Origin: Streptomyces cadmiisoli
GTDB lineage: Bacteria; Actinomycetota; Actinomycetes; Streptomycetales; Streptomycetaceae
Direction: 5' to 3'
DNA: 64,000 bases
Assembly (NCBI RefSeq): GCF_003261055.1
Contig: NZ_CP030073.1
Span: 7,750,001 to 7,814,000 of the forward strand
Positions 34,373 to 42,971 of the stretch are shown in pieces. Position numbers and translations under genes: made by a program. How positions within the stretch are numbered: the first letter of the stretch is position 1; every line of letters begins with the position of its first letter. Below the pieces are notes generated by a model, which was not told the origin of the DNA, searched no databases, and saw only the letters and a program-made list of their open reading frames with translations.

Positions 34373-35675
34373 TGCTGCACTGGCGCGGGCGCTCGTCGAC
34401 GATCCTGCGGATTTTGCCCACCGACCGCTCCAGCGACTCCGGGTCGAGGATCTCGACGGCCGCGGAGAGACCTGTGCCGTCCTTCACGGCCGTCGCCATC
34501 GAGCGCGCCGCCGCGGCGCGTACCTCGGCCGAGGCGTCGGGGCGCGCCTCGGCCCGCACCGTGAGGGCGTCCAGCCTGCCCTCGCGGGTCAGACGCAGCT
34601 GGAAGTGCGGTGCCACGCCGGGGGTGCGCAGCACGATCTCCTCGATCTGGGTGGGGAAGAGGTTCACGCCGCGCAGGATCACCATGTCGTCGCTGCGGCC
34701 GGTGACCTTCTCCATCCGGCGGAAGGTGCGGGCGGTGCCGGGGAGCAGCCGCGTCAGGTCCCGCGTCCGGTACCGGATCACGGGCATGGCCTCCTTGGTG
34801 AGCGATGTGAAGACCAGTTCGCCGCGCTCGCCGTCCGGCAGCACCTCGCCCGTGACCGGGTCCACGATCTCGGGGTAGAAGTGGTCCTCGTGCACATGCA
34901 GTCCGTCCTTGGTCTCCACGCACTCCTGGGCGACGCCGGGCCCGATCACCTCCGAGAGCCCGTAGATGTCGACCGCGTCTATCCCGCACCGCTCCTCGAT
35001 CTCCTGCCGCATCCCCTCCGTCCACGGCTCGGCCCCGAAGACCCCCACCCGCAGGGACGTGCCGCGCGGATCGGCGCCCTGCCGCTCGAACTCGTCGAGC
35101 AGCGTCAGCATGTACGACGGGGTCACCATGATGACGCCGGGCCGCAGGTCCTGGATCAGCTGGACCTGACGGGAGGTCATGCCGCCGGAGGCGGGGACGA
35201 CGGTGCAACCGAGCCGCTCGGCGCCGTAGTGGGCGCCCAGGCCGCCGGTGAACAGGCCGTAGCCGTAGGCCACATGCACCGTGTCGCCGGGCCGGGCGCC
35301 CGCGGCCCGAAGCGAACGGGCCACCATGTCGGCCCACATCGACAGATCGCCGTCCGTGTACCCGACGATCGTGGGGCGGCCGGTGGTGCCGCTCGACGCG
35401 TGGATGCGGCGGATCCGGTCCCGGGGCACGGCGAACATCCCGTCCGGGTAGTGCTCGCGCAGATCGTCCTTGGTGGTGAAGGGGAAGCGGGCCAGATCGG
35501 CGAGACCGCGGCAGTCGTCGGGCCGGACGCCGGCCTTGTCGAAGCGCTCGCGGTAGAAGGGCACGTTGTCGTAGGCGTGCCGCAGTTGGGCGCGGAGACG
35601 CTCCTCCTGGAGCGCCCGCAGTCCGGCCGCGTCGAGTCGTTCTCCCGCGTCCAGCAGGTCCGTCCTGTCCGACAT
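34341..35675 (-). CDS. paaK: Phenylacetate-CoA ligase
   Basis: A 444-aa ligase of the PaaK type: P-loop HASSGTTGRPTIVGYT near residue 90, the YGYGLFTGGLGAHYGAERLG region, IYGLSEVIGPGVAQEC (A5) near 235, and GRSDDMVILRGVNLFPTQIEE near 315. It ends with a catalytic Lys in SVGKIRRIVD. It converts phenylacetate, ATP and CoA to phenylacetyl-CoA, the entry step of the phenylacetyl-CoA pathway; no paaABCDE genes are present here. The ATG at 35675 has AGGAG upstream. A PaaR-like palindrome lies 33 bp further upstream. The last residues differ from the family because the gene runs into the convergent synthetase fragment. Confidence 0.93.
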   Translation of the reverse strand: MSDRTDLLDAGERLDAAGLRALQEERLRAQLRHAYDNVPFYRERFDKAGVRPDDCRGLADLARFPFTTKDDLREHYPDGMFAVPRDRIRRIHASSGTTGRPTIVGYTDGDLSMWADMVARSLRAAGARPGDTVHVAYGYGLFTGGLGAHYGAERLGCTVVPASGGMTSRQVQLIQDLRPGVIMVTPSYMLTLLDEFERQGADPRGTSLRVGVFGAEPWTEGMRQEIEERCGIDAVDIYGLSEVIGPGVAQECVETKDGLHVHEDHFYPEIVDPVTGEVLPDGERGELVFTSLTKEAMPVIRYRTRDLTRLLPGTARTFRRMEKVTGRSDDMVILRGVNLFPTQIEEIVLRTPGVAPHFQLRLTREGRLDALTVRAEARPDASAEVRAAAARSMATAVKDGTGLSAAVEILDPESLERSVGKIRRIVDERPRQCSTRPAGLSAPS

Positions 35676-35707
35676 GGGCAACTCCTAGGCAATCGTGCCA
35701 ATTCGGG

Positions 35708-35725
35708 CGACCGATCATTCGGTCG
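35708..35725. promoter_or_regulatory. PaaR/TetR-type palindromic operator upstream of paaK
   Basis: CGACCGA-TCAT-TCGGTCG is a perfect 7-bp-arm inverted repeat. It resembles the CGACCG/CGGTCG operators described for TetR-type regulators of phenylacetate catabolism. The regulator gene is not in this window. Confidence 0.6.
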
Positions 35726-35849
35726 TGCTGTGCGGGATCAAGTAATCCAGCCCGTCCGGCCCGGGGCAAGGGCCGTGCCCGCACTTTCCCGGACGGCCCG
35801 GCCGGAACCCCGTTGCGGACGAGAGCCGTACCCGGGGACGATCGGCCCC

Positions 35850-36689
35850 ATGCCGACGTTCACCGCCTCCGACGGGACCCGACTCGCCTACCACCTGAGA
35901 GGCGCCGGCGACCCCGTCGTCGTCCTGCCGGGCGGCCCCATGCGGGCCGCCGACTACCTCGGGGACCTCGGCGGGCTCGGCGCGCATCACCGGCTGGTCC
36001 TGCTCGACCTGCGCGGCACCGGTGACTCCGCGGTGCCGGCCGATCCGGCGACGTACCGCTGCGACCGGCTGGTGGACGACGTCGAGGCGCTGCGCGTCCA
36101 TCTCGGCCTGGAGCGCATGGACCTGCTCGGGCACTCGGCGGGCGGCAGCCTGGCGATGCTGTACGCGGCGCGGCATCCGCGGCGGGTGGCCCGGCTGGCG
36201 CTGATCACCGCCACACCATGGGCGCTGGGCATGCCGGCGACGACCGAGGACCGCCTGGCCGCGGCGCGGCTGCGCAGCGGCGAGCCCTGGTTCGACGAGG
36301 CGTTCGCGCTCTTTCGCCGCTGGCTCGCGGGCGAGGGCGACTTCGATCCGAGGATCATGCCGTTCTTCTACGGACGCTGGGACGGCCCGGCCGCCGCGCA
36401 CTCCGCGCGGGACGAGGAGCAGAGCAACGACGAGGCCGCCGAACGGTACGGCTCCGAAGGCGCGTACGACCCGCCCGCGACCCGCGCCGCGCTGGCTGCG
36501 CTGAAGGCCCCGGTCCTGGTCCTGGCCGGTGGGCTCGACGGTGGTCCGCGGCCCGCGCTCGCCCGGCGGGCCGCCGCCGTCTTCGGGCGCGCGGAGGTCG
36601 TGGTGCAGCCCGGTGCCGGACACTACCCGTGGCTGGACGACCCCGAGTGGTTCGCCCGTCGTACGGCGGCCTTCTTCGCCGGCGCCTGA
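35850..36689 (+). CDS. Alpha/beta hydrolase, proline-iminopeptidase-like
   Basis: A 279-aa alpha/beta hydrolase with the nucleophile elbow Gly-His-Ser96-Ala-Gly, an oxyanion segment VVLPGGPMRAADYLG close to the HGGPG of S33 peptidases, and the catalytic His in GAGHYPW near the C-terminus. The acid is probably in LVLAGGLDGG. The substrate is unknown; S33 members include aminopeptidases and epoxide or ester hydrolases. It is divergent from paaK and converges, 4 bp apart, on the next acyl-CoA synthetase. Confidence 0.88.
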   Translation: MPTFTASDGTRLAYHLRGAGDPVVVLPGGPMRAADYLGDLGGLGAHHRLVLLDLRGTGDSAVPADPATYRCDRLVDDVEALRVHLGLERMDLLGHSAGGSLAMLYAARHPRRVARLALITATPWALGMPATTEDRLAAARLRSGEPWFDEAFALFRRWLAGEGDFDPRIMPFFYGRWDGPAAAHSARDEEQSNDEAAERYGSEGAYDPPATRAALAALKAPVLVLAGGLDGGPRPALARRAAAVFGRAEVVVQPGAGHYPWLDDPEWFARRTAAFFAGA

Positions 36690-36693
36690 GCTC

Positions 36694-38313
36694 CTACCGG
36701 TCGGCCTCGGCGGCCACTTCGCGTGCCCACCGGTAGTCCGCCTTGCCGCTCGGTGAACGGCGGATCGACTCGGTGAGCACCAGTTGGCGCGGGATCTTGT
36801 ATCCGGCCAGCCGGCCCCGGCAGTGGGTCTGGATGTCCTCCAGAGAGGGCGCCGGCGCTCCCGTGCGGAGCTGGACGACGGCCGCGACGTGGTTGCCCCA
36901 CCGTGCGTCCGGCACCCCGGCCACCAGCGCGTCGTACACGTCCGGATGGGACTTCAGCGCCTGCTCGACCTCCTCGGGGTACACCTTCTCGCCCCCGGTG
37001 TTGATGCACTGCGAGCCGCGGCCGAGGACCGTCACGACGCCCTCCTCGTCGACCGTGGCCATGTCGCCGAGCAGCACCCAGCGTTCGCCGTCCTTCGCGA
37101 AGAAGGTCTCGGCGGTCTTCGCCGGGTCGTTGTAGTAGCCGAGGGGTACGTGGCCGCACTGGGCGATCCGTCCGACCTCACCGGCGGCCACCGGCTCGCG
37201 CGTGGCCGGATCGACCACCTGCGTACGGGAGTTGACGCGGATCCGGAAGCCCCGCTCGGGTCCGGAGTCCTCGGTCGCCGTGCCGTTGAAGCCGGACTCC
37301 GAGGAACCGAAGTTGTTCAGCAGCATCACATGCGGGACCAGAGCGAGGAACTGCCGCCGCACGGTCTCCGACATGATCGCGCCGGACGAGGACACGCTGA
37401 ACACCGAGGAGCAGTCGGTGCCCTTCATCGGGCCCGCGAGCGCGTCGATCAGCGGGCGCAGCATCGCGTCGCCGACCAGGGAGATGCTGGAGACCTTCTC
37501 GCGCTCGACGGTCCGCAGCACCTCCTCGGGCACGAACCTGCGGTGCACCACGACGCGTTGCCCGAAGTTGAAGCCGATGAACGCGGTCAGGGTGGATGTG
37601 CCGTGCATCAGCGGGGGAGTGGGGAAGAAGGTGATGCCGAAGCCGCCCGCGGCCACCCGCTCGGCCAGTTCCTCCGGCTTCTTGACCGGCTCGCCCGTCG
37701 GCGCCCCGCCGCCGAGCCCGGAGAAGAACAGGTCCTCCTGGCGCCACATCACGCCCTTGGGCATCCCCGTCGTGCCGCCGGTGTAGATGATGAACTGGTC
37801 GTCCCCGGAACGGGCCGGGAAGCCCCGTTCCGGGGAGCCGGCCGCCTCGGCGTCCGTGAAGGCCGTGGCCGGCACGTCCGCCGCTCCGGGTTGCGCCGTC
37901 CGCACTCGCACCAGGTGCCTGAGCTTCTCCACCCGCGGCAGCGCAGCGGCCACCCGGTCGGTGAACTCGGCGTCGAAGACCAGGGCCGCCAGGTCGGCGT
38001 CGCGGTAGAGGTAGACCAGTTCCTCCTCCACGTAGCGGTAGTTGACGTTGACCGGGACGATCCGCGCCTTCAGACAGCCGAGCACCGTCTGCAGGTACTC
38101 GACACCGTTGTACAGGTGGAGCCCGAGGTGCTCGCCGGGGCGGATCCCGCTGTCGAGCAGGTGGTGGCCGATGCGGTTGGCGGCCGTGTCCAGCTCCGCG
38201 TAGGTCAGGCGGCGTTCCGCGCCGGTGCCGGGGTGGTCGACGTACACCAGCGCCTCACGGTCCGGCACCACGTCCACGATCGACTCGAACAGGTCGGCAA
38301 GGTTGTACTCCAC
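36694..38313 (-). CDS. Acyl-CoA synthetase (AMP-forming), FadD19/FadD17-like
   Basis: A 539-aa adenylate-forming ligase with the P-loop IIYTGGTTGMPKGVMW near residue 175, FGSSESGFNGT (A5) near 325, GDMATVDEEGVVTVLGRGSQCINTGGEKVYPEEVE (A7/A8, in pieces) and a C-terminal SGKADYRWAREVA with the catalytic Lys. The combination of TGGTTGMPKGV and GSQCINTGGEKV is typical of the FadD19/FadD17 group that activates sterol or branched side-chain acids in actinobacteria; this is inference from family motifs. The GTG at 38313 follows GGAGGAGCG. It diverges from the enoyl-CoA hydratase operon and shares the operator at 38397. Confidence 0.9.
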   Translation of the reverse strand: MEYNLADLFESIVDVVPDREALVYVDHPGTGAERRLTYAELDTAANRIGHHLLDSGIRPGEHLGLHLYNGVEYLQTVLGCLKARIVPVNVNYRYVEEELVYLYRDADLAALVFDAEFTDRVAAALPRVEKLRHLVRVRTAQPGAADVPATAFTDAEAAGSPERGFPARSGDDQFIIYTGGTTGMPKGVMWRQEDLFFSGLGGGAPTGEPVKKPEELAERVAAGGFGITFFPTPPLMHGTSTLTAFIGFNFGQRVVVHRRFVPEEVLRTVEREKVSSISLVGDAMLRPLIDALAGPMKGTDCSSVFSVSSSGAIMSETVRRQFLALVPHVMLLNNFGSSESGFNGTATEDSGPERGFRIRVNSRTQVVDPATREPVAAGEVGRIAQCGHVPLGYYNDPAKTAETFFAKDGERWVLLGDMATVDEEGVVTVLGRGSQCINTGGEKVYPEEVEQALKSHPDVYDALVAGVPDARWGNHVAAVVQLRTGAPAPSLEDIQTHCRGRLAGYKIPRQLVLTESIRRSPSGKADYRWAREVAAEADR

Positions 38314-38396
38314 CGCTCCTCCTGACCTCGCTGCCCCTCGGTTGCCGGTCATCAGAGCAAAGGGCGGCACAACTGTGAAGGGTCCTCGCAGAGAAA

Positions 38397-38413
38397 TCTG
38401 ACTGCGTGTCAGA
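38397..38413. promoter_or_regulatory. Operator TCTGAC-N5-GTCAGA (copy 2)
   Basis: The same inverted repeat as at 23422, in the context AGAAATCTGAC-TGC-GTGTCAGAAAAC (38392-38417), differing from copy 1 only in the three central bases. It lies between the divergent acyl-CoA synthetase and enoyl-CoA hydratase genes and could control both. Confidence 0.7.
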
Positions 38414-38477
38414 AAACTCTTGAAGTGCTTCCCCGCCTCCTGCAACCTGTTCTCGTTCCCGCGGACGGAGGACACCC

Positions 38478-39278
38478 ATGGGTGGCACCGAACACCTCAC
38501 CGTGCAGCGCGAAGGCGCCACACTGGTGCTCACGCTCAACCGGCCCGACGCCAAGAACGCACTCTCCCTGCCCATGCTGGTCGGGCTCCACGACGGCTGG
38601 ATCGAGGCCGACGAGGACGAAGCGATCCGCTCCATCGTGCTGACCGGGGCGGGCGGCGCGTTCTGCGCCGGCATGGATCTCAAGGCCCTGGCCGGCAACG
38701 GCATGGCCGGGCAGCAGTACCGGGAGCGGCTCACCGCCGACCCGGACCTGCACTGGAAGGCGATGCTGCGGCACCACCGCCCCCGCAAACCGGTGATCGC
38801 CGCCGTCGAGGGCCACTGCGTCGCGGGCGGCACCGAGATCCTCCAGGGCACCGACATCCGCCTCGCCGGCGAGTCGGCGACCTTCGGCCTGTACGAGGTC
38901 CGGCGCGGACTGTTCCCGATCGGCGGCTCCACGGTCCGGCTGCAACGCCAGATACCGCGCACCCACGCCCTGGAGATGCTGCTCACCGGACGCCCGTACA
39001 GCGCCCGGGAGGCGGCGGACATCGGGCTGATCGGCCATGTCGTCCCCGACGGCACCGCGCTCGGCAGGGCCCTGGAGATCGCCGAGCGGATCAACGCCTG
39101 CGGGCCGCTGGCCGTCGAGGCCGTCAAGGCCTCGGTGTACGAGACCGCCGAGATGACCGAGACGGACGGCCTCGCCGCGGAACTCGCCCGCGGCTGGCCG
39201 GTCTTCGACACGGCGGACGCCAAGGAGGGCGCCCGCGCCTTCGCCGAGAAACGCCCACCCGTCTACCGCCGCGCCTGA
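38478..39278 (+). CDS. Enoyl-CoA hydratase/isomerase (crotonase family)
   Basis: A 266-aa crotonase: N-terminal strand VLTLNRPDAKNALS, oxyanion-hole loops AFCAGMDLKALAG near residue 62 and VEGHCVAGGTEILQGTDIRLA near 112, and the C-terminal trimerisation helices. The catalytic Glu positions are partly substituted: the second loop has GLYEVRRGLFPIGGST, retaining Glu and the Gly-Gly. It hydrates or isomerises a 2-enoyl-CoA in a beta-oxidation-like pathway. It is the first gene of an operon with the DUF35 protein and the two thiolase-fold proteins. Confidence 0.93.
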   Translation: MGGTEHLTVQREGATLVLTLNRPDAKNALSLPMLVGLHDGWIEADEDEAIRSIVLTGAGGAFCAGMDLKALAGNGMAGQQYRERLTADPDLHWKAMLRHHRPRKPVIAAVEGHCVAGGTEILQGTDIRLAGESATFGLYEVRRGLFPIGGSTVRLQRQIPRTHALEMLLTGRPYSAREAADIGLIGHVVPDGTALGRALEIAERINACGPLAVEAVKASVYETAEMTETDGLAAELARGWPVFDTADAKEGARAFAEKRPPVYRRA

Positions 39279-39334
39279 GCGGCGCGGGCACATTCCCGGA
39301 CCGCCGCGCCCGAGCCGCAGAGGAGCCGTCCCCC

Positions 39335-40276
39335 ATGCCCGAGGTCCTCAAAGCCCCCCTCGTCGTCGAGTTCCCCTTCACGCGCTCCCTCGGACCCGTC
39401 CAGAGCGCCTTCCTGACCGGACTGCGCGAACGCGTCGTCCTCGGCGTGCGCACCCGTGACGGACGCACCCTCGTCCCGCCCGTCGAGTACGACCCCGTCA
39501 CCGCCGAGGAACTGGGCGACCTCGTCGAGGTCGCCCCCACCGGCACCGTCACCACCTGGGCCTGGAACCACGACCCGCGCCGCGGCCAGCCCCTCGACAC
39601 CCCGTTCGCCTGGGTCCTGGTCCGCCTCGACGGCGCCGACACCGCCCTGCTGCACGCCCTCGACGCCCCCGGCCCCGAAGCCGTCCGCACCGGAATGCGC
39701 GTGCGCGTCCGCTGGGCGGCGGAACGCACCGGCGCGATCACCGACATCGCCTGCTTCGAGCCGTACACCGGCGCGACACCGCCGCTCACCGGGCACGACG
39801 GTCACTTCGACGACGCGGTCACCGGCATCGTCGCCCACGCCCGCCTCGACTACACCTACAGCCCCGGCCGCGCCCAGACCGCGTACATCGACGCGCTCCG
39901 CGGGCGGCGCACCGTCGGTGAACGCTGCCCCGCCTGCCGCAAGGTGTACGTGCCGCCCCGCGGCGCCTGCCCCACCTGCGGCCTGGCCACCAGCGAGCAG
40001 GTCGAGGTCGGCCCGCGCGGCACCGTCACCACCTTCTGCATCGTCAACATCAAAGCCAAGAACCTCGACATCGAGGTCCCCTACGTCTACGCCCACATCG
40101 CTCTCGACGGCGCCGATCTCGCCCTGCACGGCCGTATCGGCGGCATCCCCTACGACCAGGTGCGCATGGGGCTGCGGGTCGAACCGGTGTGGGCCGAGGG
40201 CGCCCGCCACCCCGACCACTACCGGCCCACCGGCGAGCCCGACGCGGACTACGACACCTACAGGGAGCTGCTGTGA
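39335..40276 (+). CDS. Zn-ribbon/OB-fold protein with two OB domains (DUF35 family)
   Basis: This 313-aa protein contains two DUF35-type units in tandem. The first (about 25-140) has an OB fold without zinc ligands. The second (about 165-300) has the rubredoxin-like ribbon CPACRKVYVPPRGACPTCG and an OB fold (VGPRGTVTTFCIVNI, PYVYAHIALDGADLALHGRIGG). DUF35 proteins are partners of thiolase-fold Ltp proteins in acyl-CoA retro-aldol or thiolysis reactions. Single-unit forms are about 130-150 aa, so this is a duplicated or fused form. Its stop overlaps the GTG of the next gene. Confidence 0.88.
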   Translation: MPEVLKAPLVVEFPFTRSLGPVQSAFLTGLRERVVLGVRTRDGRTLVPPVEYDPVTAEELGDLVEVAPTGTVTTWAWNHDPRRGQPLDTPFAWVLVRLDGADTALLHALDAPGPEAVRTGMRVRVRWAAERTGAITDIACFEPYTGATPPLTGHDGHFDDAVTGIVAHARLDYTYSPGRAQTAYIDALRGRRTVGERCPACRKVYVPPRGACPTCGLATSEQVEVGPRGTVTTFCIVNIKAKNLDIEVPYVYAHIALDGADLALHGRIGGIPYDQVRMGLRVEPVWAEGARHPDHYRPTGEPDADYDTYRELL

Positions 40277-41322
40277 CCCGGGACATCGCCGTCGTCGCCT
40301 TCGCGCAGACCGACCACCGGCGCACCAGCGAGGACCTCTCCGAGGTGGAGATGCTGATGCCGGTCCTGCACGAGGTGCTGGACCGCACAGGACTGAAGAC
40401 CGCCGACATCGGCTTCACCTGCTCCGGCTCCAGCGACTACCTCGCCGGCCGCGCCTTCTCCTTCACCCTCGCCCTCGACGGGGTCGGAGCCTGGCCGCCG
40501 ATCTCCGAGTCGCACGTCGAGACGGACGGCGCCTGGGCGCTGTACGAGGCCTGGACCAAACTGCTCACCGGCGAGGCGGACACCGCGCTCGTCTACTCCT
40601 ACGGCAAGTCCTCGCCCGGCTCCGTCCGCGACGTGCTCACCCGCCAGCTCGACCCCTACTACCTCGCCCCGCTGTGGCCGGACTCCGTGGCCCTCGCCGC
40701 TCTCCAGGCCCAGGCACTCATCGACGCGGGCCACACCGACGAACCGGCGCTCGCCGCGTTCGCCGCCCGCAGCCGCGAGGCGGCACGGGACAACCCGCAC
40801 GCACAGCTCAGGGGGCCGGTGCCGCACGGGGACCACCTGGTACGGCCGCTGCGCACCGGTGACTGCCCGCCCATCGGCGACGGCGCCGCCGCGGTGATCC
40901 TCGCGGCGGGGGAGCGGGCCCGCACCCTGTGCCCGCGGCCCGCCTGGATCCGTGGCGTCGACCACCGCATCGAGGCCCACGGCCTCGGTGTGCGCGACCT
41001 GACCGACTCGCCCTCCACCCGGCTGGCAGCCGAACGGGCCGGCGCCTTCGAACGCCCGGTCGACACGGCCGAGCTGCACGCGCCGTTCACCGCGCAGGAG
41101 GTCGTCCTGCGCAGGGCGCTGCGGCTGGACGACACCGTGTGCGTCAACCCGTCCGGCGGCGCGCTCGCCGCCAACCCGATCATGGCCGCCGGGCTGATCC
41201 GCATCGGCGAGGCCGCCGCCCGCATCCACCGCGGCGAGTCCGACCGGGCACTCGCCCACGCCACGTCCGGACCCTGTCTGCAGCAGAACCTGGTCGCCGT
41301 CCTGGAGGGGGATCCGCGATGA
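40273..41322 (+). CDS. Thiolase-fold lipid-transfer protein-like enzyme (Ltp-like), first
   Basis: A 349-aa thiolase-superfamily protein. Sequence blocks include DIGFTCSGSSDYLAGRAFSF at the usual nucleophile region, KSSPGSVRDVL, a GDCPPIGDGAAAVILA segment, LHAPFTAQEVVL and a C-terminal VNPSGGALAANPIMAAGLIRIGEAA. Such proteins cleave or form carbon-carbon bonds of acyl-CoA together with DUF35 partners. In this protein the Cys at the thiolase nucleophile position is in FTCSGSS, so a retro-aldolase-like Ltp role is as likely as thiolysis. It is coupled by GTGA to the DUF35 gene and by ATGA to the next. Confidence 0.88.
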   Translation: MTRDIAVVAFAQTDHRRTSEDLSEVEMLMPVLHEVLDRTGLKTADIGFTCSGSSDYLAGRAFSFTLALDGVGAWPPISESHVETDGAWALYEAWTKLLTGEADTALVYSYGKSSPGSVRDVLTRQLDPYYLAPLWPDSVALAALQAQALIDAGHTDEPALAAFAARSREAARDNPHAQLRGPVPHGDHLVRPLRTGDCPPIGDGAAAVILAAGERARTLCPRPAWIRGVDHRIEAHGLGVRDLTDSPSTRLAAERAGAFERPVDTAELHAPFTAQEVVLRRALRLDDTVCVNPSGGALAANPIMAAGLIRIGEAAARIHRGESDRALAHATSGPCLQQNLVAVLEGDPR

Positions 41323-42485
41323 GCAAGGAACCCGTGGCCGTCGTCGGAATCGGCCAGACCAAGCACGTGGCCGCCCGCCGGGACGTCTCGATCGCGGGCC
41401 TCGTCCGGGAGGCCGCCGTGCGCGCCCTGGCTGACGCCGAGCTGACCTGGGCCGACATCGACGCCGTGGTGATCGGCAAGGCGCCCGACTTCTTCGAGGG
41501 CGTCATGATGCCGGAGCTCTACCTCGCCGACGCGCTAGGGGCCGTCGGCAAGCCGATGCTGCGAGTGCACACCGCCGGATCCGTCGGCGGATCCACCGCG
41601 CTGGTGGCGGCGAACCTGGTCGCGGCCCGCGTGCACGGCACCGTCCTGACCCTCGCCTTCGAGAAGCAGTCCGAGTCCAACGCCATGTGGGGGCTGTCGC
41701 TCCCGATCCCCTTCCAGCAGCCGCTGCTGGCCGGCGCGGGCGGATTCTTCGCGCCGCACGTGCGCGCGTACATGCGGCGCAGCGGAGCGCCCGACGCCGT
41801 CGGCTCCCTGGTCGCCTACAAGGACCGGCGCAACGCCCTGAAGAACCCGTACGCCCATCTGCACGAGCACGACATCACCCTGGAGAAGGTCCAGGCCTCG
41901 CCGATGCTCTGGGACCCGATCCGCTACTCGGAGACCTGCCCCTCCTCCGACGGCGCCTGCGCCATGGTCCTGACCGACCGCGCCGGGGCGGCCCGCGCGC
42001 CCCGGCCGCCCGCCTGGATGCTGGGCGGAGCGATGCGCAGCGAGCCGACCATGTTCGCCGGGAAGGACTTCGTGTCGCCGCGGGCCGGCCGGGACTGCGC
42101 CGCCGACGTGTACCGGCAGGCGCACATCGCCGACCCGCGCCGCGACATCGACGCCGTCGAGATGTACGTGCCGTTCTCCTGGTACGAGCCCATGTGGCTG
42201 GAGAACCTCGGCTTCGCCGCGGAGGGCGAGGGCTGGAAACTCACCGAGTCCGGTGTGACCGAACTGGACGGTGACCTGCCCGTCAACATGTCGGGCGGAG
42301 TGCTGTCGACCAACCCGATCGGCGCCTCCGGCATGATCCGGTTCGCCGAGGCGGCGCTCCAGGTGCGTGGACAGGCCGGGGAGCACCAGGTGGACGGCGC
42401 CCGCAGGGCGCTCGGGCACGCCTACGGCGGAGGGTCCCAGTTCTTCGCCATGTGGCTCGTGGGGGACCAGCCCCCGGACGCCTGA
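41319..42485 (+). CDS. Thiolase-fold lipid-transfer protein-like enzyme (Ltp-like), second
   Basis: A 388-aa protein of the same superfamily. VAVVGIGQTKH at the N-terminus, LRVHTAGSVGGSTALVAANLVAAR near residue 85 (Ser/Gly where thiolases have the nucleophile Cys), ETCPSSDGACAMVLTD, and a C-terminal VNMSGGVLSTNPIGASGMIRFAEAA and LGHAYGGGSQFFAMWL. The last Gly-rich segment keeps the His of the thiolase active site. It probably forms a hetero-complex with the preceding Ltp-like protein and the DUF35 protein. It is the last gene of the four-gene operon. Confidence 0.88.
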   Translation: MSKEPVAVVGIGQTKHVAARRDVSIAGLVREAAVRALADAELTWADIDAVVIGKAPDFFEGVMMPELYLADALGAVGKPMLRVHTAGSVGGSTALVAANLVAARVHGTVLTLAFEKQSESNAMWGLSLPIPFQQPLLAGAGGFFAPHVRAYMRRSGAPDAVGSLVAYKDRRNALKNPYAHLHEHDITLEKVQASPMLWDPIRYSETCPSSDGACAMVLTDRAGAARAPRPPAWMLGGAMRSEPTMFAGKDFVSPRAGRDCAADVYRQAHIADPRRDIDAVEMYVPFSWYEPMWLENLGFAAEGEGWKLTESGVTELDGDLPVNMSGGVLSTNPIGASGMIRFAEAALQVRGQAGEHQVDGARRALGHAYGGGSQFFAMWLVGDQPPDA

Positions 42486-42567
42486 AAGGTCCCCCCAACG
42501 TGGCCTGTTGGCCTCGGGAACCGATCGCTAGGCTGGCCGCGGACGACGACCCGGGAGGAGCACGGAC

Positions 42568-42810
42568 GTGGCCGAGAGCACCATCCAGCAGCAGCCGCTC
42601 ATGGGCTGGGACAAGCCGGAACTGGACCTGAGCAATGCCCAGTGGCAGTCCAGCAGTCGCGGGCTGGGGGATGTCCAGATCGCTTTTGTCGAGGGCTTCA
42701 TCGCCATGCGCAACAGCGGCAGCCCGCAGAGCCCTTCCCTGATCTTCACCCCCGCCGAATGGGGCGCGTTCGTCTCGGGCGCGCGGGAGGGCGAATTCGA
42801 TCTGACCTGA
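42568..42810 (+). CDS. DUF397 domain protein
   Basis: An 80-aa DUF397 protein recognised by WQSSSRGLGDVQIAFVEGFIAMRNSG and LIFTPAEWGAFVSGAREGEFD. In Streptomyces such small proteins usually pair with an adjacent Scr1-type XRE regulator and bind it as antagonists. No XRE gene is next to this one, so its partner would be encoded elsewhere. The GTG start follows GGGAGGAG. Confidence 0.88.
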   Translation: MAESTIQQQPLMGWDKPELDLSNAQWQSSSRGLGDVQIAFVEGFIAMRNSGSPQSPSLIFTPAEWGAFVSGAREGEFDLT

Positions 42811-42816
42811 GCCGGC

Positions 42817-42849
42817 CCCGGCCCGGCGGCCTGTCCGCCGCCCGGCCGG
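42817..42849 (+). terminator. Rho-independent-like hairpin after the DUF397 gene
   Basis: The core stem is CGGCGG-CCTGT-CCGCCG, extended outwards by GGCC/GGCC pairing with a bulge. It starts 7 bp after the DUF397 stop and has no U-tract. Confidence 0.5.
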
Positions 42850-42971
42850 ACCGCTCCGGAGGTGTTCCGCCCGTGTTTCCGGACACGCGGCCCGGTGAAC
42901 ACTCCCCGGGCCGCCGCGCGAGCGCTTCGGCCCAGAGGAGGGACGGGTCGCCGTCCGGAGGTGAGCAAGCC

